The notes beneath the pieces are model-generated. The model was not told where the DNA came from. It worked only from the letters and a program-made list of their open reading frames with translations, and ran no database searches. Source: Pseudopithomyces maydicus (taxonomy: Eukaryota; Ascomycota; Dothideomycetes; Pleosporales; Didymosphaeriaceae). From it: a stretch of DNA of 64,000 bases. Positions within the stretch are counted from its first letter, which is position 1; the number at the start of each line of letters is the position of its first letter. The translations under genes were made by a program, and so were the position numbers. The stretch spans positions 930,001-994,000 of the forward strand of contig JANTUC010000002.1 in the NCBI GenBank assembly GCA_026873275.1, given 5' to 3'. Shown here in pieces: positions 20,811 through 32,221 of this stretch.

Positions 20811-22386
20811 GGTGATGTGAGTTTGAAGGATCAAAAAAGAAGAAGACGAGACTGGCTGTAGAATCAAGGTGAACTGAATGTACAGTGGCTGTCAATGGTG
20901 GTGTGTTTTTGTCAAAAGTGGCCAGACTTTTATATTTCTCTGGAGGACCTCCAGAAGGTAGCTTTCCTGTTTCCCCCTGGGCACGTCTTCAGCCCTGGTT
21001 CTTTGCAAAGGCCAATATCGCCATACATGGCTACTATGACGGTCGATCAGGCACAGGTAGATGAGCCTCAATATGCGTTAGTTCCACAATCGCTCCCAGA
21101 ACAGCCCATCGGCGTTTTTCCAATGCGGTTTTCTCCCATTGCATGGCAAATTTCTGAGCTGCAGGTGACACGGGAAGAATACATTGCGGGGAGATGTTGC
21201 TAAGCGGTGCAAGACGGTGGAACATGGCTGCAGTTAGATTGGTATACGGAATTCTCCAAAATGAAGTGTGGACGGTTGTGGCCAAGCGGAGTCGAATACT
21301 AGACAGGGAAAGCATCGAATTGTTTGAGAATATTTGCCACGAATAGGGTAGTGAATGCGGCAGCGGGATAGAATCGCGCCACCGTTCTAGTTATATGAAA
21401 AGTGTAGTGGACCGGTTGCATGGTATGCAATGCGTCCATTTCAGAACTGTGTCGATCGAAAAACCGACTGGCTTGGAGAGCGGCGGCCTTTCTGTTCGTT
21501 CCTAGTACTCTATGTTCAGCAGGCTGATATTGATCTAGAGGTACGCTGCGATGTAGTAAAGCATGGCGATTATGTAGTGACATTGAGCGTGACTGTTCCC
21601 CGGAATTCCATGCATAAAATGTTTCAACCAGGCTCTTGGCCCAGTACATAATTGCAAAGACCGGGCAAGGGCGAACGAAAACCATGGAGATGCGGGGTAT
21701 AACGTATGCCATCTAATTCACGAGCAGGGCATTCACAGCATGGAGTAAATTGGCATAGGCGGCTGAAGTCCCGCCCGCATGCAAGTTCATGATTGGGCAT
21801 CGCAGAATATTTATGCTTGATTTTTCGACGAGAAACGTCTATTCGTTCGGCAATCGCGACGATTCACCCGGACATGGTCCTGACAAGAACAGCCAAGCGA
21901 TCCTTAGATGGGTGACGAGCAAGTTTCCCTGTCATCGGGACGCGTACACACGAGAGACGCACGGACGAGTGGTGGTATGGCGACTACAGAGGAGATGGGT
22001 TGGATGGAAGCTCTGTATATTGATCGACTGACCAGAGTTAAATTGCAGAGACAAAGGCTAGTGCAAGTATTGGCCGGGTCAGATGGATGTTCCTGCATTC
22101 TACCGTTCTAGTGTTACTTCTCCGCAATCGGGCGCGATGCTGTAGGGTGGCCATGTTACCTCTATATTGCTCTGCTCAGGACTTTCGTCATTTTTACAAG
22201 ATCTAGCGCTACAAACGGAGTGTGCCGAGTGATGGTGGTGCAGGTGTTGAACAAAGGTCGACTCGAAGGCAGGCTTGTAATAAACAGAAAGAAAATAAAA
22301 ATACAATATGGATAGATTAGTGGTATCATGATGAGAATTCAAGTGGGAAAATGCATGGGGTGTCGGCGGCAAGGCGGGTGCCCAAG
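20811..22386. other. long intergenic stretch
   Basis: 1.6 kb with no supported gene. Open frames at 20895-21203, 21299-21712 and elsewhere overlap each other on both strands and show no family features. The right end is the 3' flank of the splicing-factor gene. Confidence 0.45.
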
Positions 22387-23004
22387 TCAGTCGTCGTCCT
22401 CGATGACCAGACCTATTTCTTCCGAGTTCTTGACCTCGCCGCCTTGATTGTGGGCGTCGTCGTCATTGTGATTGCGGTCGGTTGGCTTGGCTATGTTGGT
22501 GTTGGGCGCGAGCTTCTTTTTGGGCTTGTCGGTCTCGTGGTCGGCAGCGGCTGAGCTGTTCTGGTCCTTCTGGCCCTTCTTCTGTTTCATTTTCCGGGCT
22601 CGCGCCTTCTCCCTCTTGGCCCTATTCTTGTCCGTCTTCTCGCGGTCCAGACGGTCCTGCTCCTCTTTGCGCTTCCTAAAGTCCTTCTCGTCCTCTTCCT
22701 TCCTCACCTCGTCGTCCATCAGGCGCAGGCGCTCGTACTCGCGGCGGCGGCTCGCCTTGTAGACGTGGAACTCGCCGCTGCCGGCGCCTGCACTGGAGCC
22801 CTGGACGTTGGCGACGATCTCGGGCGGCGGGGCCATGCCCTTGTCGGGCCTGGAGCCTGGGATGTAAATCTCGCGGTCTGGCTTCGCGAACAAGGCCTCG
22901 ACATCGTGGGCGAGCTTGCTGGGGCCGAGGGCGCGCTTCTTGGTGGGACGGTTTGAGCGCGGGTCTGCGGAGGTGGGGACCGATTCTGGGATGTTTTCGG
23001 ACAT
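22387..23004 (-). CDS. PRKRIP1-like (DUF1168) splicing-associated protein
   Basis: Matches the DUF1168/PRKRIP1 family, whose human member is a component of step-II spliceosomes. Single exon, 205 residues. The hallmark segment E-F-H-V-Y-K-A-S-R-R-R-E-Y-E-R-L lies at about residues 77-92 and is followed by a long, highly charged helix rich in Arg, Lys, Glu and Asp (about 93-150), as in the family. The N-terminus has R-A-L-G-P-S-K-L. The C-terminal 60 residues are low-complexity and acidic at the end. Nuclear function is expected from the family. Confidence 0.85.
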   Translation of the reverse strand: MSENIPESVPTSADPRSNRPTKKRALGPSKLAHDVEALFAKPDREIYIPGSRPDKGMAPPPEIVANVQGSSAGAGSGEFHVYKASRRREYERLRLMDDEVRKEEDEKDFRKRKEEQDRLDREKTDKNRAKREKARARKMKQKKGQKDQNSSAAADHETDKPKKKLAPNTNIAKPTDRNHNDDDAHNQGGEVKNSEEIGLVIEDDD

Positions 23005-23585
23005 GGCGGGTGGTGAAGATTAGTGGTGGTGGTGGTGGTGCAAGCACACCTCTGCAGGCGGTGCAGGCGGTGCAGGCGGTCGGCTGGGCGAGGAGGTAGA
23101 ATGGGTGGTCTGCCTGGCGGTGGCGGTGGTGACGATGACGGTGGTGGTTGTGACGCCGGCGGTAGCGACGCTGGTGACGCTGCTGGTGGTGGTGGTGGTG
23201 TTGGTGTTGGTGGTGTTTACCAGGCACCGCACCTAGCGGATGGGCTGTGGAGCGGCGCGGCCCCAACTTTTTTGCCTGCGGTACGGCGGGCGCCATGTGC
23301 CAGCGACGCAGCGGCTGCGATAGCGGGCGGCGGGCGGCGGGCGCCTCGACACTTGGGCGGCGGCGTCTGGCGTCTGGCGTCTGGACTACGCTGAAACGCT
23401 GCATGACCCAGCACCCTGCCCGCCACTATTTTGCATTATCGCCCCGCCAGTGTGACTTTCTCCCTTCCTCTCTACTCTTTCTTTCTCTCCCTAGCCCCGC
23501 TATCCCACCTCGCCGTGTCCCTCGTTAATCACGTCGAGCACCGCCTTTCTCGCCAACACCACCCCCACATTCCCTCCCAAGCACC
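23005..23585. promoter_or_regulatory. divergent promoter with GGT/GGC triplet repeats
   Basis: Lies between the PRKRIP1-like gene and the phosphatase gene, which are read away from it. It contains an uninterrupted (GGT)6 run near 23023-23040, a GCAGGCGGT minisatellite (about 23054-23085) and further GGT/GGC-rich DNA to about 23215. The 3' part (23455-23560) is CT-rich, typical of fungal housekeeping promoters. Confidence 0.5.
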
Positions 23586-25324
23586 ATGGGCAAGCCTCGG
23601 GTGAGTGGACCCTGCACAGCTGCCCGCCCTCGGCCCGCTGCACGCTGCACGCGACATGGCTAACCCAGACGCAGATGATCATATTGGTGCGCCATGCACA
23701 GTCCGAGGGCAACAAGAACCGCGACATCCACCAGTTCATCCCCGACCACCGCGTCAAGCTGACCCAGCTGGGATGGAGCCAGGCCGAGGAAGCTGGCCGC
23801 CAGCTGCGCTCCCTGCTCAAGCCCGACGACACCATCCAGTTCTTCACCTCGCCCTACCGCCGTACACGCGAGACCACCGAGGGCATCCTGCGCACCCTGA
23901 CCTCGGACGACCCCTCGCCCTCGCCCTTCCCGCGCAATAAGATCACCGTCTTCGAGGAACCGCGTCTGCGCGAGCAGGACTTTGGCAACTTCCAGCCATG
24001 CTCCGCAGAGATGGAGCGCATGTGGCAGGAGCGCGCCGACTACGGCCACTTCTTCTACCGCATCCCCAACGGCGAGAGCGCCGCCGACGCATACGACCGC
24101 GTGAGCGGCTTCAACGAGAGCATGTGGCGCCAGTTCAACGAGCCCGACTTCCCCAGCGTCTGCGTGCTCGTCACCCACGGCATGATGACCCGCGTCTTCC
24201 TGATGAAGTGGTACCACTGGTCCGTCGAGTACTTCGAGGATCTGCGCAACGTCAACCACTGCGAGTTCATCGTCATGAAACAGAGCCCCACCAACGGCAA
24301 GTACATCTTGGAGAACGAGCTGCGCACCTGGTCCGATCTTAAGAAGCGTGCCGCCACCGACGGCAAGACCAACAGCACCCCCACCTCGTCCCGTCCCGCT
24401 CCTCTGACCGGCACTTCGGGAAACTCCACCTCCTCTCCAGTCGTGCCCATCCGCCGCTGGGGAGGCTGCGCGAACGGCTGTAACCATGATAAGATCAACT
24501 GGCCGAAGCGGGTCATGCGAAAGAACACGGCCGACTTTCTAGGCGGCCAGCCTCCAGTCGCGCCTCTTGCCCACCTGGCCGGCGAAAAGGAGGAACATCC
24601 CATTGCCTGCCAGGAGGCCGATCACCCACCCACCATCAAGGAGCCGTCGCCGCAAAAACCAGCCCGCAAGTCGAGCACCAAGATGGCTTCGGTGCCTGCC
24701 TCGCCACTGTCCCCCAATGACGCATCCGACGACGCATCGAGCGAAGGACAGATATTGAGCAGTGAAGCTGAGGATTCGGGTCCCGTTCTGCCGCGCAAGC
24801 ACCACCACCACCAGCATCACCACGCTGCCCCGAGGACCAATGCGATCCTCCGCCATTTGCAACCGCCTTCCAACGCTGGCGAGGGCTTCTCGGACGACTC
24901 GGACTATTTTCCAGGCATGCAGCACCTCCATGTGCATCAGACCGCAGCCCGGCGCGCTCAGCGAGAAAAGAGCAAGGAGCGCAAGGCCGCTCGCAAACAA
25001 ACAGAGAAGGGCTGGATGGAGGAGTCCGGCATGTATTCGGGGGCCCGCGCCGATACCTTGGGTGACGGTGAAGACCTCAGCGACGGGGGTTCTGCCACCT
25101 TTGTCAAAGTTGTCTCCCCGACTACGCTTGAGGGTGGAGAGAACATGCCCATACTGAAGGAAGCGCTTAAAGGCGACATGACGGTGGAGAAAGGCGCGGA
25201 AGTCGAGCACCAAGCACAAATCGATAAAGAGATGGCTACCTTGTCCTTGGAGAAGAAGATCAGCGAGGAGGACATCGAAAAGATGAAGGAAGAGGACAGG
25301 AAGACGTTGAGCGAGGTATACTAA
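23586..25324 (+). CDS. DET1-like phosphoglycerate-mutase-family phosphatase
   Basis: Cytosolic broad-range acid phosphatase type, related to yeast Det1. Exon 1 (23586-23600) encodes only MGKPR; a 74-base intron follows, then exon 2 (23675-25324), 554 residues in all. The catalytic core covers about residues 1-230: I-I-L-V-R-H-A-Q-S-E-G-N (phosphohistidine motif), S-P-Y-R-R-T-R-E-T, R-E-Q-D-F-G-N-F and the late V-T-H-G-M. The C-terminal 320 residues are disordered: Pro/Ser-rich, with a His-rich run (K-H-H-H-H-Q-H-H-H) and a charged helix near the end. This tail is much longer than in the yeast protein. The two-exon start was preferred because it completes the conserved N-terminus. Confidence 0.88.
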
Positions 25325-25680
25325 TCTTCACTCTTCATGGGAAACGCATCTTATGGGCGCATGGGCGGTATGTTATGAGCAACACAATTTGTATACCTGT
25401 ACAGCGATTGTATAGATGACGCACGCATGGTTAATGATATTTCATGAATGACAGCTGTTTATTGCTATGTCTATAACACTCATTCGCATCCCACATGTTT
25501 AATGTGCAGACCAAAATGCAGAACCACTGTTTCTGCAGAGGTATATATACATCGATTGGCCAGCGTGCATCTCCATCCAAGCTGGCGTCAGCAAAGCACA
25601 CCACACCCCTTATGAATACAATTCCCCCTCTCAGTACCCATCCCAAGCACTCCACCATCTCACCCACCATCCCACCAACC
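25325..25680. other. intergenic
   Basis: 3' flank of the phosphatase and promoter of the hydrolase. No gene seen. An in-frame ATG at 25612 could extend the hydrolase N-terminus by 23 residues. Confidence 0.5.
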
Positions 25681-26793
25681 ATGACACACCACCCTCCATC
25701 CTTCACCTCCACCCCCAACTGGGCACACTTTGCCCGCAAAAACAACATTCCCCTCCCCTCCGATAAACTCCCCGTACCCCTCCACCAAATCACCTCCACC
25801 CCACTCGATTACACCGCCTCCCGCGCCCGTCAACAGCGCGACCACGCACAATGGCGCGCCGAACACCCCCTCTCCCAATTCAACTACACCTCTTCCACGC
25901 TCACCGTCCCCGCGCGCGACGGCCACCCGCTTAACGTCAAAATCTCGTTCCCTGACTCTGTGCGCCTTGGAAAACGTAACGATGCTGCTGCGGGGAAAAA
26001 CGCAAGTTTACCCGTCCTCTTCGTGACCATGGGTGGGGGGTGGATCCAGGGGACCCACACGACCGAGGAGTGCTGGTTATTGTGGCCGCTGTATGAGGTT
26101 TTTGACCTCGTGGTTGTCAGTGTAGAATATAGGGTTGGACCGGAGAACGAGGGTCCGGTGTGGGTTGATGATTCGTACGATGTGTTGAGGGGGCTTTTAT
26201 CCAGCACGAAAGAGAGAGGTGGGGATGAGTTGTTTACGGGATTTACCAAGTTTGAGGAGCAGAATGGCATCCGGATGGATCGTGAACGGGTGTTGTTGGC
26301 GGGATCTTCTGCCGGCGCGGGCATCAGTGCGGCGTTGAGTCAGCGGTGTAGAAGGGATGAATTGAATGTCTCTGGAGTGGTCTTGAATGTTCCCGTATTG
26401 TGTGATTGGAGGCACTTTGAGAGGGTGGAAAGGGAACTTGGGGTTACGATAAGGAGTTATGAGTTCGCAAGTGAAGCGGTTTTGCCCAGTGGGGCAATGA
26501 AATGGATTTGGGAGACACTTTATCCGGATCCGGGGAAGAGCTTGTCTACGGATGCGTCGCCGCTTTTGGGGGATTTGAGAGATCTGCCGAAGCATATGGT
26601 TTTTGTGGCGGGGCAGGATGCGTTGTATGATGAAGGGGTGGCGTATGCGAAGAAGTTGCAGGATTCAGGGGTTAACACTGTTCTTGAAATATACGAAGGT
26701 GTTCCTCATGTTTTTGGTGAGTTTTGGGAGTTGGAAACTACGAAAAGGTGGTGGAATGATATAAGGAGGCATCTCGGGCAGTGGCTTGAGTAG
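25681..26793 (+). CDS. alpha/beta hydrolase (HSL-type esterase family)
   Basis: Intronless, 370 residues. Features of the hormone-sensitive-lipase-like alpha/beta-hydrolase-3 family: an oxyanion-hole motif V-T-M-G-G-G-W (normally HGGG) and V-S-V-E-Y-R-V-G-P-E-N downstream. The nucleophile elbow is G-S-S-A-G-A-G, with Asp in G-Q-D-A-L-Y-D-E-G and His in G-V-P-H-V-F as the rest of the triad. The predicted reaction is hydrolysis of carboxylic esters; the substrate is unknown. No signal peptide. The first 350 bases are extremely C-rich and the rest strongly G-rich, an abrupt strand-bias switch inside one gene. The downstream Met at 25681 was chosen since the preceding residues are low-complexity. 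Confidence 0.85.
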   Translation: MTHHPPSFTSTPNWAHFARKNNIPLPSDKLPVPLHQITSTPLDYTASRARQQRDHAQWRAEHPLSQFNYTSSTLTVPARDGHPLNVKISFPDSVRLGKRNDAAAGKNASLPVLFVTMGGGWIQGTHTTEECWLLWPLYEVFDLVVVSVEYRVGPENEGPVWVDDSYDVLRGLLSSTKERGGDELFTGFTKFEEQNGIRMDRERVLLAGSSAGAGISAALSQRCRRDELNVSGVVLNVPVLCDWRHFERVERELGVTIRSYEFASEAVLPSGAMKWIWETLYPDPGKSLSTDASPLLGDLRDLPKHMVFVAGQDALYDEGVAYAKKLQDSGVNTVLEIYEGVPHVFGEFWELETTKRWWNDIRRHLGQWLE

Positions 26794-26909
26794 CAAATAG
26801 TTTTTGTTATGATCGATAACATTAGTATAGATTCAACATCTGATAGAGCCATATATTGCACTCCAGGTACACAAATAAAAATTAGCATTCTGAAGCAAAA
26901 GGAAAACTA

Positions 26910-27400
26910 CCAGTATCCTATAGTATCCGACAGTACCGCAATGTTACTGGTTTTCTGACCGATTCGTTCTCCTGTTCGTCGCATCCGCTCTGTCGTAGGA
27001 AGAAAAGCGGTACTATCTGGGCGGTGGATTCCCAGCCGTGTGCTTTCCAGACAAACGGCCTTGCGTAAGAGAGCTATATGATTGGAAGACAATTACGCGC
27101 GCTTTGCAGCCTTGAAGCAGTCCAGATAGCTCGGCCTGATGGCGGAGGACGTTGAATTCACACTGATTAATTGCAAGAGGGACGTCGCTAGTCAACGCAC
27201 TCTGCCATGCCTTTTGCAATCATCGAGATGTTCTGTGGATGGATTAGTCCATGTACGAGATAGATGTTCACATAGTCAAGTCCCATGTTTTTCAAGCTCC
27301 ATTCCAGCTTCTTGAGCAGTGACGTGAAATGTCCGATTGTTGCGGTATGATGAAGAGCTTCGTCTGGATAACAAAATATTTGATGATAGTTGTAAGTGTG
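26910..27400 (-). pseudogene. decayed aldo-keto reductase
   Basis: Pieces of an aldo/keto reductase appear in order but in different frames. From high to low coordinates they are F-V-I-Q-T-K-L-F, then L-K-N-M-G-L-D-Y-V-N-I-Y-L-V-H, then P-L-A-I-N-Q-C-E-F-N-V-L-R-H-Q-A-E with Y-S-S-L-T-Q-G-R-L-S-G-K-H-T, and finally R-M-R-R-T-G-E-R-I-G-Q-K-T. The order and spacing match the second half of the family's barrel. Stops and frame changes between pieces and the missing N-terminal third (with the catalytic Asp/Tyr) indicate a dead gene. Confidence 0.7.
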
Positions 27401-27787
27401 TGAGAACCTCTGTAGCCCTTTCTCATCCTATGGAAAACGGAACCTCAAGACAGATGCAAAGAGATTGTGAAGCCTTCAGTTCAAATGTATATTGGTGAGT
27501 ACGTGGCTAGAGAAGTATGTAGTTGAAGAGTACAATCAATGTACAAAGCGAATGCAGTGAAGTGGATAGGAGAAGCGTGACAAAAACGACCATAGCAGCT
27601 AACAAAGCAATGTGACTGATACATAGATGACAAATTCAAAAACGATTGGGGAAAGAGTTTCATACGAAAATGACAGTGGAAAACAATTCTCTTGTAAAAC
27701 GAATGGGATAATGAAAAACCATGCTGAACCTTAGCTCTATATGACGCATATGAAATCATGCTTTATGGATCTATGATGAATTAACAT
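27401..27787. other. intergenic
   Basis: No further reductase sequence and no other gene recognised. Confidence 0.45.
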
Positions 27788-28509
27788 CTAGCGAATGAAT
27801 GACATGGCAACAGCTGCAGACGTCAGTCTCTACTATACAAGTGATTCTGCTTCAATGACTCACCTGCACTGGCAGCATTGAGCTGTCCCGCAGACACTGT
27901 ATTCCCCGAGTATTTACGTGAACCTGAGGCAGGAGAAGTTCCGACCGGTAAAGCAATTATAGTACCTGCCGTCGCGGGTGTAACTCCGATATACACCGGT
28001 TGGTTATAGTACATCATGTTAGCTAAGACCTGATCGATCTGAGTAATCGCCGCAGATGACGCATGAAGGACTATGGCAGCAGCGAAAGGGAACCCTGTGG
28101 TTATATCCGGAGCGCTATGTGCATGGGTCAGCTTAAGTGACAGGAATAGCATGTCTTAGAATTGCTTTACCTTCTAAATTCCGCGTCGCTTAGTTCTTGG
28201 ATGAGAATAGCTGGCCGGGAGGGAAAGTATTGCCGTCCCAATTCAAAGCAGGCTGCAAGATCGGCCGGGTCTGGTGAGGCGACCAAGGCACCTACTTCCG
28301 TATTACTCAGTGTGGGACGTGAGCGTGTAACGTCCACATGGACCAAGCGATTACGCTGAATAGAGCCAATGAAGATAGTCCCTGGAACAAGGTTAGAGAT
28401 TGATATGTATCTTTTGAAGAGGGGTATTACTTTGCCCATGGCCCAGGACTTGGCGGGCTCCAACGGTAGCTAGTTTCCAGAAGAGATAGTCTCCGATGGA
28501 AGACGACAT
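27788..28509 (-). CDS. unknown protein, 4 exons
   Basis: I do not recognise this gene. Exons 28431-28509, 28171-28381, 27864-28114 and 27788-27813 join in phase to 188 residues, with three normal introns (branch points ctaac or cttaa). The protein begins M-S-S-S-I-G-D-Y-L-F-W, has a V-H-V-D-V-T-R-S-R segment and two hydrophobic, Ala-rich stretches in the second half (F-P-F-A-A-A-I-V-L and T-P-A-T-A-G-T-I-I-A-L-P). No signal peptide. The consistent phase across four exons is the evidence that it is coding. Confidence 0.6.
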
Positions 28510-30425
28510 TGCTGACTGCAGTAATGGTAGATGATCTTGATTGGAAATGTGGGTGCTGGATTTGGAAGACTGATGATGGAATCAAGTCAGTGTCTTCTTT
28601 TTGTATATCCATTGCTCGTCCCGCGCAAGGCATGCGTATTCGCATCATCATCAATCATACTGTTATTTTCGACACTCACCCTACAGCTGGCCAGGGATTG
28701 GAAGTGTTCTTTCCAATGTCTGAGCGACTGAGGCCTTACGCGTTCCTAGCCACTCCTTGTGACTAGTTTCCATGATTTCTGTCCACTCATCCCACTCAGA
28801 TGCCAGAAAGACCAAGATATCGTACTAGCTTCTTGATTACAGTGCTCGTAATACTAGCCCAATGAAGCTGGATCCACTCAGAAACTGGAATAAGGCAACT
28901 GCGAGAAGTGAGCTGGCGACGGCTACTACACATTACAAATATCATACCCCAAGTAAGTTGGGTCCGTTTCCCTCACTATCAATATGCGTTTTCCAGCATT
29001 CAAGCCCGCGCCACCCCTGCCTCCTCGTATCTCTCTCTCGCTACATATGTTCAGTAAACATAAAAAGAGTCGGCCTAAGCCGAATGGGTCCCCATAAGGC
29101 TGCTTTGAAGAGGTAAGTGAAGAAGCAGGGGCCAGGGGGCTAAGCCTCGGGATGTAGATTCACTCCGATGATAATTGGGGCAAGCGTTAGAACACGACGG
29201 AGCGCCGATGGTATTTCGCATCATCCCTCCATTTACAGTAAGCCCCGTGGAGCACTGTCTGACCAGGCAGACCCGGGACCGAAAGAGAGCGCACTTGTTG
29301 ATCTCTGACAGTAAGGGGAATGAGGCTGTGCGCGGCTGAAAGCGTGGCTGCAAGTGCGGGACGAGCCGCGGAGCGTGGGGGCTACCTGAAATTGGAGAAT
29401 GATTTGAGATTCAGTTCACGATGGGAATCGAATTCAACGAGGGAATTGAATGTGTGAGTACCAATTAAGCACCTTTTATGTGCTCGTATGGTCAATGGCC
29501 TAAGTCCAGGTGTCAAAAGTGATTCCACTACTCCTGGAATTGAGAGAATCCAGAGTTTTCCCTCCTCGATACATCAGTAGAAATCCAATTAATCGCAAAA
29601 TGTGCTACACTTTTGGTGGTGAAGCACTCTCACGATAGACAGTTGAGGTTGAGGAAGGAAACCTGCCAACTATTTGTCATTGTGGCTGGCAATGTGGCGC
29701 AGCCTCAGCCTTGTTCCCCGCTGCACAATATTTGAATATCGACCATATCCGAAGCTGAAAAGAGACGATGCCTCGGGTGAACTTTTGGTAAGTATTCATC
29801 CAATTGTGGATCTATTTGAGCACTACCAGAGAATTATTTGAGATACCCGAAGATGTACAATGGGTTGAAACACTTGGTAAGGTCCTAGTATCATAAGAGC
29901 TGAGATGATGGGAAGTAAAGACTCCACTTCGGCGCTACCAGAATTATTTGAGATACCTAAAGATGTACAATGGGGCGAAACAACTGACAAGGCCTTGGTG
30001 TTATGCGAGCTGAAATGCTAGGAAATAGACTCTTGTCCGGAGCTATCAAAATCTTCTCCTCCGTTCTCCCATCAATTCCATTCTCCCTCTCATGCTTAGT
30101 CTATAATCATGGTGACCTTGTCTCTGATGAATTCATTGCGTCTGGTTTACTATCAGCTGGTGTCAATATGATCTGGTTTAGCACCTCACGACAATGAACG
30201 AATGACCAACCCATCTTTAGGATCGTCGATTTCTAGTTCGAAATACTGGCTACGTTAGTAGAGAATCAACTGGATTCTTTAAAATTTTTCTCTTCACGCA
30301 AATTGATATCACGCTCGCTAGCATAATGGGACAAGAAACCAATGTATTAACTTCATAGGATTTCGTTCATAATGTCATGATACACATTTGGCTAAAGCCA
30401 AGATCCAGTAACAAAAAACAACCAT
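28510..30425. other. long intergenic stretch with tandem duplication
   Basis: 1.9 kb without a supported gene. It contains the 110-base tandem duplication listed separately and otherwise unremarkable AT-moderate sequence. Confidence 0.45.
29823..30050. repeat. diverged 110-base tandem duplication
   Basis: The unit beginning gaattatttgagatacc occurs at 29831 and again at 29941. The similarity continues through gatgtacaatggg, gaaaca, aaggtcct/aaggcctt, gagctga and a ctacca/ctatca end, with a partial third start near 30043. The copies differ by many substitutions, several of them C/T and G/A, so the duplication is old. Both units are open in one frame for about 20 codons (E-L-F-E-I-P). Confidence 0.7.
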
Positions 30426-30915
30426 CTAGTTCCTAACATTTCCCCTCACAGCATCATCGCCGCCATGTGTCCTCGCGTACGTCTCATCATTGACTTCGGG
30501 CGCACCGATACCGCCGTGGGCAAAGTCGCCAGCCTTGTACAGCCTACATTTGCGTCAGTATTTCCGATCCAACAACAACATTTGAAGGCAAGAAACGTAC
30601 TGTCCAGTCTTGGGGTTGATGTCTCCACCCTCGCTGAGCGGGATATCGCGGTTGTTGCCTGCCCCCGAGGCCGCCGAGCCATATGTTACTTGTGCACCGG
30701 GGAATTTGTTCTCTACTGAAGAGTCGACGCCGGACTCAGTTGCTATAGCCCACGAATCAGTATTTTTTCCTTTCGCAAAAGTGAGCTTAAAAAAGGAGAG
30801 GTTGAATACCTGATAGTGATCCCGCATGTCCCTTCTTTGCGCTGTCCGAGTTGAGATCGCGCTCGGCCTGCTCGGCGAGCTTGTTGAGGTCGGCGTTCTT
30901 GTATTCGGCGGACAT
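30426..30915 (-). CDS. small hydrophilic conserved-looking protein
   Basis: No function recognised. Exons 30810-30915, 30601-30742 and 30426-30543 join in phase to 121 residues. The protein is hydrophilic, rich in Gly, Ala, Asp and Asn: an N-terminal helix (K-L-A-E-Q-A-E-R-D-L-N), then D-I-P-L-S-E-G-G and L-Y-K-A-G-D-F-A-H-G-G. It lacks a signal peptide and membrane segment. The composition (hydrophilic, glycine-rich, no Cys) recalls small stress- or conidia-associated fungal proteins, but that is only an analogy. Confidence 0.75.
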
Positions 30916-32221
30916 TATGGTGGTTGTGTGAGTTTTGGTGGTGCGGTGTTTGCGAAGTGAAGGATACGTGGATGGAGGTATCGGGTTGTCAGGGGGAGAT
31001 GGTAAAGTATAATGGCAGATCCGTGTAGCGGGATTCGAGCTTTTTCAATGCTCGCATGACAACATGGAGCTTCGATGTCGGAGCTACTGTGCTATGATGA
31101 TGAAAGAGTGGGACTTTGAAGTTTGACGTCACTTCGACCTCATCCCGCGACATGCATCCACAGCGTACCCGGAAAGTTTTACGATAATTGAAAGCATTTG
31201 CATTTGAAAAATCGATGAATAGGCCAGAAGTTTTGTCATCATAGTGGTGTTGTCGTCGCCGAATTCGGTTCGGTTATTGTGGATCAAGGTCTCGCTCTTC
31301 AATCATTGTCGTGAGTGATTGTGCAGGTGTGGAACTAGCAACATCAATTTGCAAAAGGCGCTCTAAAAAGAGAGCTATAAAAGAATAATATCAAAAACTA
31401 GTTTAACATAAGGGATTTAATATCTAATCCTACCATCTGCACAGCTCTAATAAAGTGATCAATTTCTCCGCCCTGGCATCAATAAAATCAACCCTCTTAT
31501 ACTTAGTCATTCATTCTAGTGCTCCTATATATAAAAGTTTAACATATGTAGTTTACTATTATCAAAATGATCCGGATAGATTCTCAGGACGACAAGGAAA
31601 CAACTAACTAGCTGATTCTTCTACAAGTTTCTTTCTGAAAGTAGGGATGTATTCATTTTTTATTTACAAGATGCTCTACTGATTGCAGAGCCGATAAACC
31701 ATGATGCTAGATTTTGATCAATATCCAAGGCCATCCGTATGATTCTCTTGCGTATTGACAATCTGACCCTATATGATTTCTCGAACTGGCTTGGAGATAC
31801 AATCCTCGCGAACATCACTTCAATTACACTGTGAGCACAAGCAATGACAATACCCAAATAGTTACATTAAGTTTTAATACCTTTTGTCGTCATCTACAAC
31901 TTCAACGGTTTTCACGTCTTGAAAACCGGCATTAAAACCAGAGAGGCCCTACTACCCAATCCGCCCGTTCCACCAGTGCATCGCTTATAAAAGTACAAAA
32001 CGGCACGGCTACTTCCAAGCTTAATAGGATATCCATATAACACCTCGTAAAGTCATGACAAAACGTCATTTCAAAACAAGATTTTAACATGCAAGATAAC
32101 CAACCGAACCATAATCAACCATTCGTTCTGCGGCTTTTACCACATCATTGATATATAGCGCCGAACCTTTTGTCCATAACGCCCAAGAACTCCAATTCAA
32201 ATCGTCTTGAGAAGCCGATTT
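30916..32221. other. AT-rich intergenic stretch
   Basis: No gene seen. 31360-32100 is clearly more AT-rich than its surroundings, with many TpA steps and stops in all frames. It could be an old degenerated mobile element, but no terminal repeats or transposase fragments were recognised. Confidence 0.45.

Noticed and set aside
23023..23404. Gly/Val-rich plus frame and His/Arg-rich minus frame
   Set aside because: Both come from the GGT/GGC triplet repeats in the divergent promoter.
31360..32100. RIP-degraded transposon in the AT-rich block
   Set aside because: AT-rich and stop-dense, but no terminal repeats, target duplications or transposase fragments could be read, so I do not annotate one.
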